This document shows positions 40,501 to 50,822 of a stretch of 64,000 bases of DNA, in pieces. How positions within the stretch are numbered: the first letter of the stretch is position 1; every line of letters starts with the position of its first letter. A model generated the notes under the pieces. It did no database searches. It was given only the letters and a program-made list of their open reading frames with translations, and was not told where the DNA came from. The stretch spans positions 124,001 through 188,000 of the forward strand of contig JAPZRU010000017.1 of NCBI GenBank assembly GCA_027531255.1, written 5' to 3'. This DNA is from Steroidobacteraceae bacterium. GTDB lineage: Bacteria; Pseudomonadota; Gammaproteobacteria; Steroidobacterales; Steroidobacteraceae. A program made the translations under genes and the position numbers.

Positions 40501-40739
40501 TCCACGTGCAGGTGCAGTACTACGCGGTGCTGCGCGAACAGGCAGGCCGCAGCGAGGAGCGCGTCGCCACGCAGGCGGCCACGCCCGCCGCGCTCTACGA
40601 GGAGCTGCGCGAACGGCACGGCTTCCACCTGGCGCGCGCCCAGCTGCGCGTCGCGGTGGACGGCGAGTTCGCGGACTGGCAGGCGCCGCTCGCCGAGGGC
40701 GCGCGCATCGTGTTCATCCCACCGGTGGCGGGCGGCTGA
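40497..40739 (+). CDS. moaD: Molybdopterin synthase sulfur carrier subunit
   Basis: Ubiquitin-like small protein of 80 residues with beta-grasp fold, ending with the Gly-Gly (VAGG) that is adenylated by MoeB and becomes a thiocarboxylate. VQYYAVLREQAGRSEE is the usual first strand and helix. ATG overlaps the mobA stop by 4 bases. Its stop is 1 base before the MoaE fusion gene, so carrier, synthase and activating enzyme are all made together. Confidence 0.95.
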   Translation: MIHVQVQYYAVLREQAGRSEERVATQAATPAALYEELRERHGFHLARAQLRVAVDGEFADWQAPLAEGARIVFIPPVAGG

Positions 40740-40740
40740 G

Positions 40741-42411
40741 ATGCACGGCTTCGAGTTCAGCGCGGCGCCCCTGCGGCCCGAGCAGCTGCGCGAGGCGCTC
40801 GCGGACCCCGCGTGCGGCGGCTACGCGACCTTCGAGGGCTGGGTGCGCGACCACAACGACGGCCGGTCGGTGCGTCGCCTCGAGTACGAGGCCTACGTCG
40901 AGCTCGCGGTCAAGGAAGGGGCACGGATCGTCGCCGAGGCGGAGCGCCGCTTCGGCGTCCGGCACGTGCGCTGCGTGCACCGCGTCGGCTCGCTCGAACT
41001 CGGCGACCTCGCCGTGTGGGTCGGCGTCAGCGCCGGCCACCGCGCCGAGGCCTTCGCCGCGTGCCGCTACGTGATCGACGAAGTGAAGCACCGCGTGCCG
41101 ATCTGGAAGAAGGAGTACTACGTCGACGGCGACTCCGGCTGGGTGAACTGCGAACGCTGTGCGCAGGCCGGGATGGGGGATCGCGACCACGACCACGGTC
41201 ACGACCACGACCACGACCACGACCACGAGCACGGTCACGACCACGCGCACGCGCACGCGCACGCGCACGCTCATGATCATCGCAGTCCCGACCATCCCGG
41301 TCGCGACCACGTGCACACCGCTTCCGCCGCGCATCCGGCCGGACTGCCACGACCCGACTACTCGCGCCAGCTCGTGCTGCCCGAGGTCGGCGCGGCGGGC
41401 CAGGCGCGCATCCGCCGCGCTCGCGTGCTCGTGATCGGCGCGGGCGGGCTCGGCGTGCCCGTGCTCGGCTATCTCGCCGGCGCGGGCGTCGGCGTGCTCG
41501 GCATCGTGGACGGCGACACGCTGGATGCGTCGAACCTGCACCGGCAGACCGGCTATGCGCTCGCCGACGTCGGCCGCCCGAAGGCCCTGCTGGCCCGCGA
41601 CCGCCTCCGCGCGCTGAATCCCGAGGTGGACGTGCGCGCCTACACCGAGCGCGCGACCGCCGCGAACCTGCCTGCGCTCGCCGCGGGCTACGACCTGCTG
41701 GTCGACTGCAGCGACAACTTCGCGACGAAGTTCCTCGTCAACGACGTCGCGGTGGCCGCGGGCAAGCCCGCGGTGCTCGCGAGCGTGTACCAGTACGAGG
41801 GTCAGCTGCAGGCCGTGCGGCCGGGCGGCGCCTGCCTGCGCTGCCTGTGGCCCGAAGCGACCCGCGACGGTCTCGTCGGGAACTGCGCCGAGGCGGGCGT
41901 CCTGGGACCGGTGCCGGGCGTGCTCGGCAGCCTCCAGGCGCTCGAGACGCTGAAGCTGATCCTCGGCTTGCCGACGCTCGGCGACGACGTGCTGCTCGTC
42001 GATCTCGCCACGCTCGAGACGCGGCGCCTGCGCGCACGCCGCGCCGCCGGATGTGCTGGGACGGCCTGCACCCGCCTCGCCACGCCGGACGCACCGGCGG
42101 ACCTGGAACGCGGCGTGGAAGCGCTGGCTCGCGCGGCCACCGACGGCGTGGTCGTGATCGACGTGCGCGAACCGGCGGAGATCGCGGCCGTGCCCGTCCC
42201 GGTCGCGAGCCTCGCGATTCCACTGGCCCGTCTGCTCGACGAACCGCAACGGCTCGCCACCGACGGCGCCTACCTGGTGGTGTGCGCTCGCGGCCAGCGC
42301 TCGCGCGACGCCGCGCTCGCCCTGCGCCGCGCAGGCATCGCGCGCGCGTGGTCGGTGCACGGCGGTCTCGCGGCACTCGGCACCCTGGACCGGGCGACGA
42401 GCGCCCGGTAG
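40741..42411 (+). CDS. MoaE-MoeB-rhodanese fusion with histidine-rich linker
   Basis: A 556-residue protein joining three steps of molybdopterin sulphur insertion. Residues 1-140 are MoaE (GWVRDHNDGR, IWKKEYY near the active Lys). Residues about 147-195 are a linker with some 19 histidines alternating with Asp or Ala. Residues about 205-445 are MoeB/ThiF, with nucleotide loop VIGAGGLGVPV, catalytic Cys in NCAEAGVLG and a CLRC zinc pair. Residues about 465-556 are a rhodanese with active-site Cys in VVCARGQRS. MoeB adenylates MoaD, rhodanese supplies sulphur, MoaE makes the dithiolene. The linker may bind Zn, Ni or Mo-related metal. Most organisms encode these separately. Confidence 0.95.
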   Translation: MHGFEFSAAPLRPEQLREALADPACGGYATFEGWVRDHNDGRSVRRLEYEAYVELAVKEGARIVAEAERRFGVRHVRCVHRVGSLELGDLAVWVGVSAGHRAEAFAACRYVIDEVKHRVPIWKKEYYVDGDSGWVNCERCAQAGMGDRDHDHGHDHDHDHDHEHGHDHAHAHAHAHAHDHRSPDHPGRDHVHTASAAHPAGLPRPDYSRQLVLPEVGAAGQARIRRARVLVIGAGGLGVPVLGYLAGAGVGVLGIVDGDTLDASNLHRQTGYALADVGRPKALLARDRLRALNPEVDVRAYTERATAANLPALAAGYDLLVDCSDNFATKFLVNDVAVAAGKPAVLASVYQYEGQLQAVRPGGACLRCLWPEATRDGLVGNCAEAGVLGPVPGVLGSLQALETLKLILGLPTLGDDVLLVDLATLETRRLRARRAAGCAGTACTRLATPDAPADLERGVEALARAATDGVVVIDVREPAEIAAVPVPVASLAIPLARLLDEPQRLATDGAYLVVCARGQRSRDAALALRRAGIARAWSVHGGLAALGTLDRATSAR

Positions 42412-42540
42412 CTGGCACGGCGAGCCCCGCAGGGGCGTCCCGTTCGACACCGCGCCTCGGTCGCTGCAAGAGCTAACCATCGTGTAGCCGCGCCATTTGT
42501 CCTGGACAGTGCTACGGTAGCGCGGCATGGAGTGCTACCG

Positions 42541-43722
42541 ATGGCAGACTTCGAGGACTACGACGGCGCCCTCGCGCGTCCGCGGGACGATGCGGCGCCG
42601 GCGGATGCACCGACACCACGGGAGCGGGCGCTGCTCGACGCGATCCCCGCCAACGCCGCACTGGTGGGTCACGACGCGACGATCCTCGCGGTCAACGCGG
42701 CGTGGCGCCGCTTCGCGCACGACAACGGCTGGCACGACCCCGCGGGCGTGGGGCTGAACTACCGACGCGTCTGCGCCGCGGCCGGCGACGATCCGCACGC
42801 GGTAGCCGCGCGCGAGGGGCTCGACGCGGTCCTGGCGGGCAGCCTCCACTCCTTCGAACGCGACTATCCGTGCGACGCGCCCGGCGCGGCGCGCTGGTTC
42901 CACCTGCTGATCGCCCCGTACGGCGAAGACTCGTCGCGGGGCGCGGTAGTGATGCACTTCGACGTGACGCAGGCGCGGCGCCTCGCCGAGGCGCTCCAGC
43001 AGGCGCAGAAGATGGAGACGGTGGGCCGCATGACGAGCGGCCTCTCGCACGACTTCAACAACGTGCTGCAGGTGCTCGTCACCAACCTCAAGGTGCTGGA
43101 GCGTTGGCCAGCGACCGCGGCGCAGCGCGAGCACCTCGCCACCGCGATGGACGCCGCGCGCCGCGCGGAGGAACTGATCCGGAGGCTGCTCGACTTCGCA
43201 CGACGCCGCGCCCGCGAACCGGAACTCGCGGCGGCGACCGAGGTGGTGCACGGCCTCGAACCCATGCTCAGGCAGGTGCTCGGCCGCGACACGGTTCTCG
43301 AACTGCGGTATGCCGACGGCGGTGCGTTCACCTGGCTCGACCGGCACCGGCTGGAGATGGCCGTGCTGAACCTGGCGGTCAACGCGCGCGACGCGATGCA
43401 CGACCACGGCCGCCTCGAGATCACCGTCGACTCGCGCCGGCTCGACGCGAGCGCCGGTGCAGCTGTCGGCCTGCAGGCCGGCCCGTACGTCCGCATCGCG
43501 GTCCAGGACTCGGGACCGGGCGTGCCGGCGGAACTGCGGAGCCGCGTGTTCGAGCCGTTCTTCACCACCCGGCCCGGCGACGGCGGCACCGGGCTCGGGC
43601 TGACGATGGTGCGCGAGTTCGCGCGGGGCGCCGGCGGCGACGTCGTCCTCGAGCCGTCGGCGAGCGGCGCGCGCTTCGTGCTGTGGCTGCCGGCGGCCGC
43701 CGATCCCGCGGCGCCGCACTGA
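42541..43722 (+). CDS. PAS-domain sensor histidine kinase
   Basis: Cytoplasmic histidine kinase of 393 residues without membrane helices. An N-terminal PAS domain (about 30-140, with ALLDAIPANAALVGHDATIL), the H-box GLSHDFNNVLQVL with phosphorylated His, and an HATPase domain with NLAVNARDAM, DSGPGVP and GGTGLGLTMV. ATG at 42541 follows GGAG; a GTG nine bases earlier is possible. No response regulator is next to it, so the partner is elsewhere. Likely senses a small molecule or redox state in the cytoplasm. Convergent with proA. Confidence 0.9.
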   Translation: MADFEDYDGALARPRDDAAPADAPTPRERALLDAIPANAALVGHDATILAVNAAWRRFAHDNGWHDPAGVGLNYRRVCAAAGDDPHAVAAREGLDAVLAGSLHSFERDYPCDAPGAARWFHLLIAPYGEDSSRGAVVMHFDVTQARRLAEALQQAQKMETVGRMTSGLSHDFNNVLQVLVTNLKVLERWPATAAQREHLATAMDAARRAEELIRRLLDFARRRAREPELAAATEVVHGLEPMLRQVLGRDTVLELRYADGGAFTWLDRHRLEMAVLNLAVNARDAMHDHGRLEITVDSRRLDASAGAAVGLQAGPYVRIAVQDSGPGVPAELRSRVFEPFFTTRPGDGGTGLGLTMVREFARGAGGDVVLEPSASGARFVLWLPAAADPAAPH

Positions 43723-43734
43723 AGGCCGGAAACC

Positions 43735-45042
43735 CTACTTCGGGCGCACCTGGCCGCTGCCGCGGACGACGTATTTGTAGCTCGTCAGCTGCTCGACGCC
43801 CACCGGACCGCGCGCGTGGAAGCGGTCCGTCGAAATGCCGATCTCGGCGCCCATGCCGAACTCGCCGCCGTCCGCGAACTGCGTGGACGCGTTGTGCAGC
43901 ACGATCGCGCTGTCCACGTTCGACAGGAAGCGCTCGGCCGCCGCCGGGTCCGCCGTGACGATCGACTCCGTGTGCGCCGAACCCCAGCGGGCGATGTGCG
44001 CGATCGCCTCGTCGACGCCGTCCACGACGCGCGCGGCGATGATCGCGTCGAGGTACTCGGTGGCCCAGTCCGCCTCGGTGGCCTCGCGCACCCGGGGATC
44101 CGCGGCGCGGCACTCGGCGTCGCCGCGCACCTCGCAGCCGGCGTCGAGCAGCGCGCCGAGCAGCGGCTTCAGGTGCGTCGCGGCGCAGCCGCGATCGACG
44201 AGCAGCGTCTCCGCGGCGCCGCAGACGCCGGTCCGGCGCAGCTTGGCGTTCAGCACGATGTCGAGCGCCATCGCGAGGTCGGCGGCGCGATCCACGTAGA
44301 CGTGGCAGTTGCCATCGAGGTGGCCGATCACCGGCACGCGCGCTTCCTTCTGCACGCGCTCGACGAGGCTCCGGCCGCCGCGCGGCACGACGACGTCGAC
44401 GTAGTCGCCCATCTCGGCGAGCAGGTGGCGGACCGCCTCGCGGTCGGTGGTCGGCACGAGCTGGATGCAGTCGACCGGCAGCCCCGCCTCGACGAGCCCG
44501 GCGACCAGGCACGCGTGGATCGCGCGGCTGGAGCGGACGCTCTCCGAGCCGCCGCGCAGGATCACCGCGTTGCCCGACTTGAGGCACAGGGCGCCGGCGT
44601 CGGCGGTCACGTTCGGGCGGCTCTCGTAGACGATGCCGATCACGCCGAGCGGCACGCGCACGCGCTGGAAGCGCAGGCCGTTCGGACGCGTCCACTCGGC
44701 GATCACGGTGCCGACCGGGTCCGGGAGAAGCGCGATCTCGTCGAGCCCGCGGGCGATGCCCTCGACGCGGCCCGCGTCGAGCGCGAGACGGTCGAGCAGC
44801 GCGGGCGCCAGCCCGCGGGCGCGCGCGGCCGCGAGATCCTCGGCGTTGGCGGCGAGCACCCCGGCGGCGCGGGCGCGGAGCGCGCGCGCCGCAGCCACGA
44901 TCGCCGCGTTCTTCGTCGCGGCGTCGGCGCGCGCCAGCACGGCGGCGGCGGCCACGGCCTGTCGCCCGAGGCGTGCCATCGTCGTCGCGAGATCCTCGCC
45001 GGCGGCCGGCAGGTCCGTACGGGTGGCGTCGGTCGTGGTCAT
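43735..45042 (-). CDS. proA: Gamma-glutamyl phosphate reductase
   Basis: NADPH-dependent reductase of 435 residues, second step of proline synthesis. Catalytic Cys in [11 protein letters not shown], the aldehyde dehydrogenase-type [11 protein letters not shown] and [12 protein letters not shown] blocks and the ending [15 protein letters not shown] are standard. It follows proB with a 1-base gap, the usual order. Its stop lies 13 bases from the convergent histidine kinase stop. Confidence 0.97.
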   Translation of the reverse strand: MTTTDATRTDLPAAGEDLATTMARLGRQAVAAAAVLARADAATKNAAIVAAARALRARAAGVLAANAEDLAAARARGLAPALLDRLALDAGRVEGIARGLDEIALLPDPVGTVIAEWTRPNGLRFQRVRVPLGVIGIVYESRPNVTADAGALCLKSGNAVILRGGSESVRSSRAIHACLVAGLVEAGLPVDCIQLVPTTDREAVRHLLAEMGDYVDVVVPRGGRSLVERVQKEARVPVIGHLDGNCHVYVDRAADLAMALDIVLNAKLRRTGVCGAAETLLVDRGCAATHLKPLLGALLDAGCEVRGDAECRAADPRVREATEADWATEYLDAIIAARVVDGVDEAIAHIARWGSAHTESIVTADPAAAERFLSNVDSAIVLHNASTQFADGGEFGMGAEIGISTDRFHARGPVGVEQLTSYKYVVRGSGQVRPK

Positions 45043-45043
45043 C

Positions 45044-46204
45044 TCAGGCCTCGAAGTCGCGCAGCATCACCAGGTCGTCGCGGTGGATCAGTTCCTCGCG
45101 CCCGCGCCAGCCGAGCAGCGCCTCGATCTCGGAGCTGCGGCGGCCGATGATGCGGGCGGCGTCCTCGGCGGAGTAGGCCACGAGGCCGCGCGCGATCTCG
45201 CGGCCCTCGGGGTCGAGCACGCTGACCGTGTCGCCGCGCTCGAAGCGCCCTGCGAGCTTCGCGACGCCGGCGGGCAGCAGGCTCTTGCCGCGCGTCAGCG
45301 CCTGGGCGCAGCCGGCGTCCACCGTCAGCCGCCCTGCCGGCTTCAGCGTGCCCGCTATCCACTGCTTGCGCACCTTGTGCGGCGTGCGGCCGCGACCCGG
45401 CAGGAACCACGTGCAGCGCGTGCCCTCCTCGACCGCGCGCAGCGGGTTCGGGCGTCGCCCGCTCGCGATGCACAGGCTGCAGCCGGCGCCGACCGCGATC
45501 CGCGCGGCGGCGACCTTCGTGGTCATGCCGCCCGAACCGACCCCGGAAGTCGGCCCGCTCGCCATCGCCTCGACCGCGCCCGAGATCTCGCGGACCTCGG
45601 GAATGAACTGCGCATCCGGGTCCTTGCCGGGGTCGGCGGTGTAGAGCCCGTCGATGTCGGACAGCAGGACGAGGCACTCCGCGCTCGCCATCTGCGCGAC
45701 GCGCGCGGCGAGCCGGTCGTTGTCGCCGTAGCGGATCTCGGCGGTAGCGACCGTGTCGTTCTCGTTGATGACCGGGATCGCCTTCAGGCCGAGCAGCGTG
45801 TCGAGCGTCGAGCGCGCATTCAGGTAGCGGCGGCGTTCCTCGGTGTCCTCGAGGGTCAGCAGCACCTGCGCGGTCGCGATGCCGCGCTCGTCGAACAACT
45901 CCTTCCAGGCGTGCGCGAGGCGGATCTGCCCGACCGCGGCGGCGGCCTGGCTCTCTTCGAGCCGCAGGCGTCCGGCCGGCAGGCCGAGATGACGCCGGCC
46001 CATCGCGATCGCGCCGGAACTGACGACGATGACCTGTTGGCCGCGACCGTGTGCCCGCGCGAGATCGTCGACCAGGGACTCGAGCCAGGCGCGGTTCACG
46101 CGGCCGGTCTTCGCGTCGACGAGCAGCGCGGAGCCGACCTTGACGACGAGCCGCCGCGCCTCGACGAGGCGCCGCGCGCGGCTCCGGAATTCCGACTGGG
46201 ACAT
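45044..46204 (-). CDS. proB: Glutamate 5-kinase with PUA domain
   Basis: Amino acid kinase of 386 residues, first and feedback-regulated step of proline synthesis. [19 protein letters not shown] is the start of the kinase fold, then [28 protein letters not shown] and [17 protein letters not shown]. The C-terminal PUA domain starts near 290 ([37 protein letters not shown]). ATG at 46204. It begins 42 bases after the second UspA gene and may have its own promoter. Confidence 0.97.
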   Translation of the reverse strand: MSQSEFRSRARRLVEARRLVVKVGSALLVDAKTGRVNRAWLESLVDDLARAHGRGQQVIVVSSGAIAMGRRHLGLPAGRLRLEESQAAAAVGQIRLAHAWKELFDERGIATAQVLLTLEDTEERRRYLNARSTLDTLLGLKAIPVINENDTVATAEIRYGDNDRLAARVAQMASAECLVLLSDIDGLYTADPGKDPDAQFIPEVREISGAVEAMASGPTSGVGSGGMTTKVAAARIAVGAGCSLCIASGRRPNPLRAVEEGTRCTWFLPGRGRTPHKVRKQWIAGTLKPAGRLTVDAGCAQALTRGKSLLPAGVAKLAGRFERGDTVSVLDPEGREIARGLVAYSAEDAARIIGRRSSEIEALLGWRGREELIHRDDLVMLRDFEA

Positions 46205-46246
46205 GCGGATTGCCGCGCCGGACTCGGGGCCGGACGGCGGGCCGCA

Positions 46247-46927
46247 CTATACCGGCTCGGCGCGACCAGCGGCGCCCGACGTCGCGGGGCGTCCCGGTAC
46301 CCCGGTCAGCCCAGTGCGCGCGGCGGCGTGGACCAGGTGCAGCGCACCGCCGAGCGCGGCGGCCACCTCCGCGGCCGTGCCGACGATCCGCTCGTCGAGG
46401 TCCGCCGTCTTCTCGTGGTCATGCAGCGGATCGACGGCGGCCACCACCCGGGGCCGGCGCCACGGCCCCGCTTCGCGTACCAGCAGCAGCGGCGCCGGTA
46501 CGCCGCGGAGCAGCTCCCAGTCGTGGTAGGCCTTGAAGAACCGGCCGAGCGGACGACGCGCCGGCGACCTGACCAGCACGAAGCGGGGTCGGGTCCGCAC
46601 CACGTAGCGGACCAGCTGATCGCTCTCCGGCCAGCCCCACAGCACGACCGGCGTGGCGCCCGCGCCGGCTTCCACCGCGCGCGCGGCCCAGCGGTGCAGC
46701 CCGAGCAGCGCGTCTTCCTGCAGCCACGAGCGCACGTCGCGCGCCGTGCCCCGGCCGGCCAGCGCGACGTTCCTCGCGTGAGCGCTAGAAGCCACGTGGA
46801 CGAGCGCGAGCCGGCAGTCGAGGCCCCGCGCCAGCGCCACGGCCTTGGCGAGGTAGTCGCGATCCACGACGTGCGGGTCCTTGACGGTGACGACCACGGT
46901 CGGCTCCGCGTGACTGCGAGTCCTCAT
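46247..46927 (-). CDS. UspA-type universal stress protein
   Basis: A 226-residue protein with two diverged Usp-like halves: VVVTVKDPHVVDRDYLAKAV and a later PRVVAAVDPLHDHEK. The ATP-binding glycine motif is weak, so it may bind ATP poorly. The start ATG overlaps the stop of the P-type ATPase by one base, which indicates a single transcript with the pump. Universal stress proteins near cytochrome cbb3 genes often answer to oxygen limitation. It is followed by proB but probably not controlled with it. Confidence 0.82.
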   Translation of the reverse strand: MRTRSHAEPTVVVTVKDPHVVDRDYLAKAVALARGLDCRLALVHVASSAHARNVALAGRGTARDVRSWLQEDALLGLHRWAARAVEAGAGATPVVLWGWPESDQLVRYVVRTRPRFVLVRSPARRPLGRFFKAYHDWELLRGVPAPLLLVREAGPWRRPRVVAAVDPLHDHEKTADLDERIVGTAAEVAAALGGALHLVHAAARTGLTGVPGRPATSGAAGRAEPV

Positions 46928-49647
46928 CACGAACCTCCGGTCGAAGCGCGCCCGGCCAGGCCCCGCAGCAGCGCTTTCTCGGCCTCGACGGCCAGCAGGA
47001 ACGCGACGCCCGTCGCGATGACGAAACCGAGCTCGACCGCGCCGAGCGGCGCCGAGCCGAAGGCCGCGCGCAGCGGCGGCGCATAGGTGAATGCGAGCTG
47101 CGCGAGGGCGATCGCGCCGACCCCGAGCAGCACGGCGCGCGTGCCGCGCGCCGCCTCCCGGTCGAGAACGGTCGAGTGGAGCCGGCGCACGCTGAACAGG
47201 TAGGCCACCTCGCAGACGACGATCGCGTTGACGGCCACGGTGCGCGCGACCTCCGTGGTCGCGCCCTCGGCCAGCGCCCACTCGAAGGCGGCGAACGCGG
47301 CGACCGCAATCAGCACCGACACGAACGCGACGCGCCAGGCCAGCGTGCCGGACAGCAGCGACTCGCCGGGCCGGCGCGGCGGGCGACTCATCAGCCCAGG
47401 CTCGGCCGGCTCGAACGCCAGCGTCACGCCGAGGGCGATCGCGGTGACGGTGTTGATCCAGAGGATCTGGAGCGGCGTGACGGGCAGCGCAAGGCCGAGC
47501 AGCACGGCGACCACGATCACCAGCATCTCGCCGCCGTTGGTCGGCAGAGCCCACGCGATCGCCTTGCGCAGGTTGTCGTGGACGATCCGGCCCTCGCGCA
47601 CCGCGCCGACGATCGACGCGAAGTGATCGTCGGCGAGCACCATCGCGGCCGCTTCCTTGGCCGCCTCGGTGCCCTTCCGGCCCATCGCGACGCCGACGTC
47701 GGCGCGCTTCAGCGCGGGCGCGTCGTTCACGCCGTCGCCGGTCATCGCGACCACCGCGCCGTCCGCCTGCAGCGCCTCGACGAGGCGCAGCTTGTGCTCG
47801 GGACTCGTGCGCGCGAAAACGTCCGTCGAGACCGCGATCTCCCGCAGCGCGGTCCCGTCGAGGCCGTCGAGATCGCGGCCGGTGGCCACGATCGCAGCGC
47901 CCGGGAAGCCGAGCTGCCGCGCAATCGCGAGCGCGGTGGCGGCATGATCGCCGGTGATCATCTTCACGCGAATGCCGGCCGAGCGGCAGTCGCGCACCGC
48001 CTCGATCGCGTCCTCGCGCGGGGGGTCGACGAGCCCGACGAGCGCCACCAGCGTCAGTTCACCCTCGAGCGGCAGGGCGTCGATCGCATCGTTCCCGGCC
48101 GGCACGACCCGCTCGGCGAGCGCGAGGACGCGCGCGCCGCCGGCCGCGAGCGCGTCGATCCGCTCGAGCCACGGCGCGGCGGCGAGCGGGCGCTCGCCCG
48201 CGCCGACGCATTCGTGGCCGCACATCGCGAGCACGCGCTCCGGCGCCCCCTTGACGAGCAGGCGGGTCGCATCGCCGCACCGCACGAGCGTCGCCATGTA
48301 GCGGTGCACCGGGTCGAACGGCAGGGTATCGACTCGCTCCCACCGGCGGCGCGGCGCCTCGTCTCGCGGCAGCACCTTCGCGGCGAACGCGAGCAGCGCG
48401 CCTTCCATCGGGTCGCCGCTGACGCTGGGCGAATCGGGCGCACCGACCAGCTCGGCGTCGTTGCAGAGCGACGCCACGCGGGCCGCAGCCGCCAGCGCCG
48501 GCACGGCGTGCGCCGCGACAGGGCGACCTTCGTGCCACAACGCGCCGGTGGTCGCGTAGCCCGCGCCCTCGACGTCGTAGACGGCATCGGCGGTCGCGAC
48601 GCGCCGCACCACCATCTCGTTGCGCGTCAGCGTGCCGGTCTTGTCCGAGCAGATGACCGACACGGCGCCGAGCGTCTCGACCGCGGGTAGACGGCGGACG
48701 ATCGCGTGCCTGGCCGCCATCCGCTGCACCCCGATCGCGAGCGTGATCGTCAGGATCGCCGGGAGGCCCTCCGGGATCGCCGCGACGGCGACGCCGACGA
48801 CGATCATCAGCATCTCGCCCGGCGCGTAGTCCCGCACCAGCGTCCCGAACGCGTACACGCCGGCGGCGATCGCCAGCACCACCAGCGTCAGGCGCTTCGC
48901 GAAGGCGTCCATCTGCCGCAGCAGCGGCGTGCTGACGGTCGTGACGGAGCCGAGCAGCGTGCCGATGCGGCCAAGCTCGGTCGCCGCGCCGGTCGCGACC
49001 ACCACGCCGACCGCACGGCCGGCGGTGACCAGCGTGCCGGCGTGCGCGACCGAGGCGCGGTCGCCGATCGGGGCTTCGGCGCACACGGGCGCGACCTGCT
49101 TCTCGACCGGCACCGATTCGCCCGTGAGCGTCGCCTCGTCGATCGCCAGGCGGCGCGCCTCGAGCAGCCGCAGGTCGGCGGCGACGCGGTCGCCCGCCTC
49201 CAGCAGCACGAGGTCGCCCGGGACGAGCGCGGCGGCTTCCACGTCCGCGCGCCGCCCGTCCCGCAGCACGGCCGCGCGCGGGTTCAGCAGCTCGCGGATC
49301 GCGGCCAGCGCGCTCTCGGCCCGGCCCTCCTGGACGAACCCGATCGCCGCGTTCGCGAGCACGACCGCGAGGATCACGGCCGTGTCCACCCCGTGACCGA
49401 GCGCGGCGCTCGCGGCCGCCGCGGCCAGGAGGACGTAGATCAGCGGGTTGGAAAACTGCGCGAGCAGCCGGCGCCACGCGCCGGGACGCGGTGCTGCCGG
49501 GAAGCGGTTCGGGCCATGGCGCGCGAGCCGGGCGGCGGCCTCGTCGGCGGTCAGTCCCTGCGGCGCGGACTGGAGCCGCTGCAGCGCGACGTCGGGCTCG
49601 AGAGCGTGCCAGGGCGTGCCGGTGGCGTGGCCAGCGTCGTCGATCAT
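46927..49647 (-). CDS. Cation-transporting P-type ATPase (type II, Ca/Mg-like)
   Basis: Membrane pump of 906 residues. The phosphorylation site is CSDKTGTLT, the dephosphorylation motif TGES, the nucleotide region KGAPERV, and hinge [16 protein letters not shown]. The fourth helix has [11 protein letters not shown], the PEGL form of type II pumps for Ca, Na/K or Mn rather than heavy metals, and the N-terminal cation ATPase domain ([20 protein letters not shown]) and C-terminal domain are both present. ATG at 49647. The pump lies between two UspA genes in one leftward transcript. The ion is not decided by sequence. Confidence 0.93.
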   Translation of the reverse strand: MIDDAGHATGTPWHALEPDVALQRLQSAPQGLTADEAAARLARHGPNRFPAAPRPGAWRRLLAQFSNPLIYVLLAAAAASAALGHGVDTAVILAVVLANAAIGFVQEGRAESALAAIRELLNPRAAVLRDGRRADVEAAALVPGDLVLLEAGDRVAADLRLLEARRLAIDEATLTGESVPVEKQVAPVCAEAPIGDRASVAHAGTLVTAGRAVGVVVATGAATELGRIGTLLGSVTTVSTPLLRQMDAFAKRLTLVVLAIAAGVYAFGTLVRDYAPGEMLMIVVGVAVAAIPEGLPAILTITLAIGVQRMAARHAIVRRLPAVETLGAVSVICSDKTGTLTRNEMVVRRVATADAVYDVEGAGYATTGALWHEGRPVAAHAVPALAAAARVASLCNDAELVGAPDSPSVSGDPMEGALLAFAAKVLPRDEAPRRRWERVDTLPFDPVHRYMATLVRCGDATRLLVKGAPERVLAMCGHECVGAGERPLAAAPWLERIDALAAGGARVLALAERVVPAGNDAIDALPLEGELTLVALVGLVDPPREDAIEAVRDCRSAGIRVKMITGDHAATALAIARQLGFPGAAIVATGRDLDGLDGTALREIAVSTDVFARTSPEHKLRLVEALQADGAVVAMTGDGVNDAPALKRADVGVAMGRKGTEAAKEAAAMVLADDHFASIVGAVREGRIVHDNLRKAIAWALPTNGGEMLVIVVAVLLGLALPVTPLQILWINTVTAIALGVTLAFEPAEPGLMSRPPRRPGESLLSGTLAWRVAFVSVLIAVAAFAAFEWALAEGATTEVARTVAVNAIVVCEVAYLFSVRRLHSTVLDREAARGTRAVLLGVGAIALAQLAFTYAPPLRAAFGSAPLGAVELGFVIATGVAFLLAVEAEKALLRGLAGRASTGGS

Positions 49648-49694
49648 CTCGGGACCGCGCTCCCGGCGCCCCGTGGCGGGACGGAGTCGTGACA

Positions 49695-50660
49695 CTAGCG
49701 CACGCGGCGCCGCACGCGTCGCTGCGCCCGGTCGCGCGGCGTCGGCACCACGAGTAGATCGCAATCCACGCGCTCGAGCAGTCGCTCCGCCGTCGCGCCG
49801 ATCACCGCCTCGTACAGGCGTCCCCGCGCGCCACGCCGCGCCACCGCCCCGAGGGCGAGCACGTCGAGCTGCTCGACCTCGGCGAAGCCCGGCAGCGTCT
49901 CGACCGCGGCGCCGTGGAGCAGGACCACTTCCGGGCGCACGTGGACGCGCCGCGGGAGCAGCGCACCGACCCGTTCGCGAGCCGCCTGCTCGGCGGCGAC
50001 CGCCGCACGCTGCGCCGCCGACGGGTCGAGCCCCGGTGCGCCGGCGATCGCCGGCAGAGCGAAGACCGGCGCCAGCGGCAGGAACGCGTGTACCAGGCAC
50101 AGCGAGCCGCGCAGCGCGCCCGCCAGCGCGACGCCGGCCGCGACGAGCGCCGCGTCGAGCGACCCGTCCGGATCCGCGGGGTGCCCGGGATCGACCGCGA
50201 CCGCGACGCGCGGCGCCGCGCCCCAGGGTCGCGGCTTCGCGTAGAGCAGCGGTACCGGGCAGCGGCGGATCAGCGGCCAGTCCGCCGGACCGAACAACGC
50301 GCGCCGCACGCCCGGATGGAAGTGCGAATCGAGCAGCACGAGGTCCGGCGCGGCGTCGCGGACGTACGCGAGGATCGCGGCGTCGCGCGGGTGCTCGAAG
50401 TCGACCGCGACGGTCGTCCGCACTTCGGGCGGAACGACCGCACGCACGAGCGCCGCGAGCGCCGCTTCGCGCGCATCGAGCGCCTCGGTCCTCGCGCGGT
50501 TCGCGCCGCGGCCGCGGCGCGGCGCGACGGCGGACCACTCGCACGCGTAGGCCTCGAGCCTCGCGTCGAGCGCGGCCGCGAGGCGGCCGGCCTTCTCGAG
50601 CCCGGGATGCGCCTCGGCATCCAGGTCGACGATCGCGAGCAGACGCCGCGGTTTCCGCAC
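49695..50660 (-). CDS. Tandem-domain universal stress protein
   Basis: A 321-residue protein with two UspA domains (about 1-150 and 160-321), like the UspE type. Repeated signs are LLAIVDLDAEAHPGLEKAG and RVAVAVDPGHPADPDGSLD at the starts of the halves, and LLERVDCDLLVVPT at the end of the second. GTG at 50660 with an ACGGGGACA site. It is first in the leftward unit with the pump and the second UspA protein. Divergent from ccoN, so a common oxygen-linked control region is plausible. Confidence 0.85.
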   Translation of the reverse strand: MRKPRRLLAIVDLDAEAHPGLEKAGRLAAALDARLEAYACEWSAVAPRRGRGANRARTEALDAREAALAALVRAVVPPEVRTTVAVDFEHPRDAAILAYVRDAAPDLVLLDSHFHPGVRRALFGPADWPLIRRCPVPLLYAKPRPWGAAPRVAVAVDPGHPADPDGSLDAALVAAGVALAGALRGSLCLVHAFLPLAPVFALPAIAGAPGLDPSAAQRAAVAAEQAARERVGALLPRRVHVRPEVVLLHGAAVETLPGFAEVEQLDVLALGAVARRGARGRLYEAVIGATAERLLERVDCDLLVVPTPRDRAQRRVRRRVR

Positions 50661-50739
50661 GATTCGGTTGTCCCCGTCCAGACGGGCCGAGCGTGCGAGA
50701 AATCGCGGTTTCCCGCAAGGCGCTGGTGCAGGCACGTAT

Positions 50740-50761
50740 GGGAGCCCTACTAAGGGCTCCC
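50740..50761. repeat. Inverted repeat upstream of ccoN
   Basis: GGGAGCCC-TACTAA-GGGCTCCC is a perfect 8-base-pair stem with a 6-base loop, 61 bases before the ccoN start and 79 bases before the divergent UspA start. It could be an operator, an mRNA hairpin in the ccoN leader or an attenuator. An FNR/ANR box (TTGAT-N4-ATCAA) was looked for in this region and not found. Confidence 0.5.
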
Positions 50762-50822
50762 TACCATCGCTTCGCGGCCGAGAACCGGCCTCCCGCTCTT
50801 CCCTCGCGCGCGAAGGAACTCC

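Noticed and set aside
41180-41280. Short tandem DNA repeat (GACCAC and GCGCAC units) taken for a CRISPR or satellite
   Set aside because: It is in frame and simply encodes the His-rich linker of the MoaE-MoeB fusion.
50664-50822. FNR/ANR box upstream of ccoN
   Set aside because: No TTGAT-N4-ATCAA or close variant is visible.
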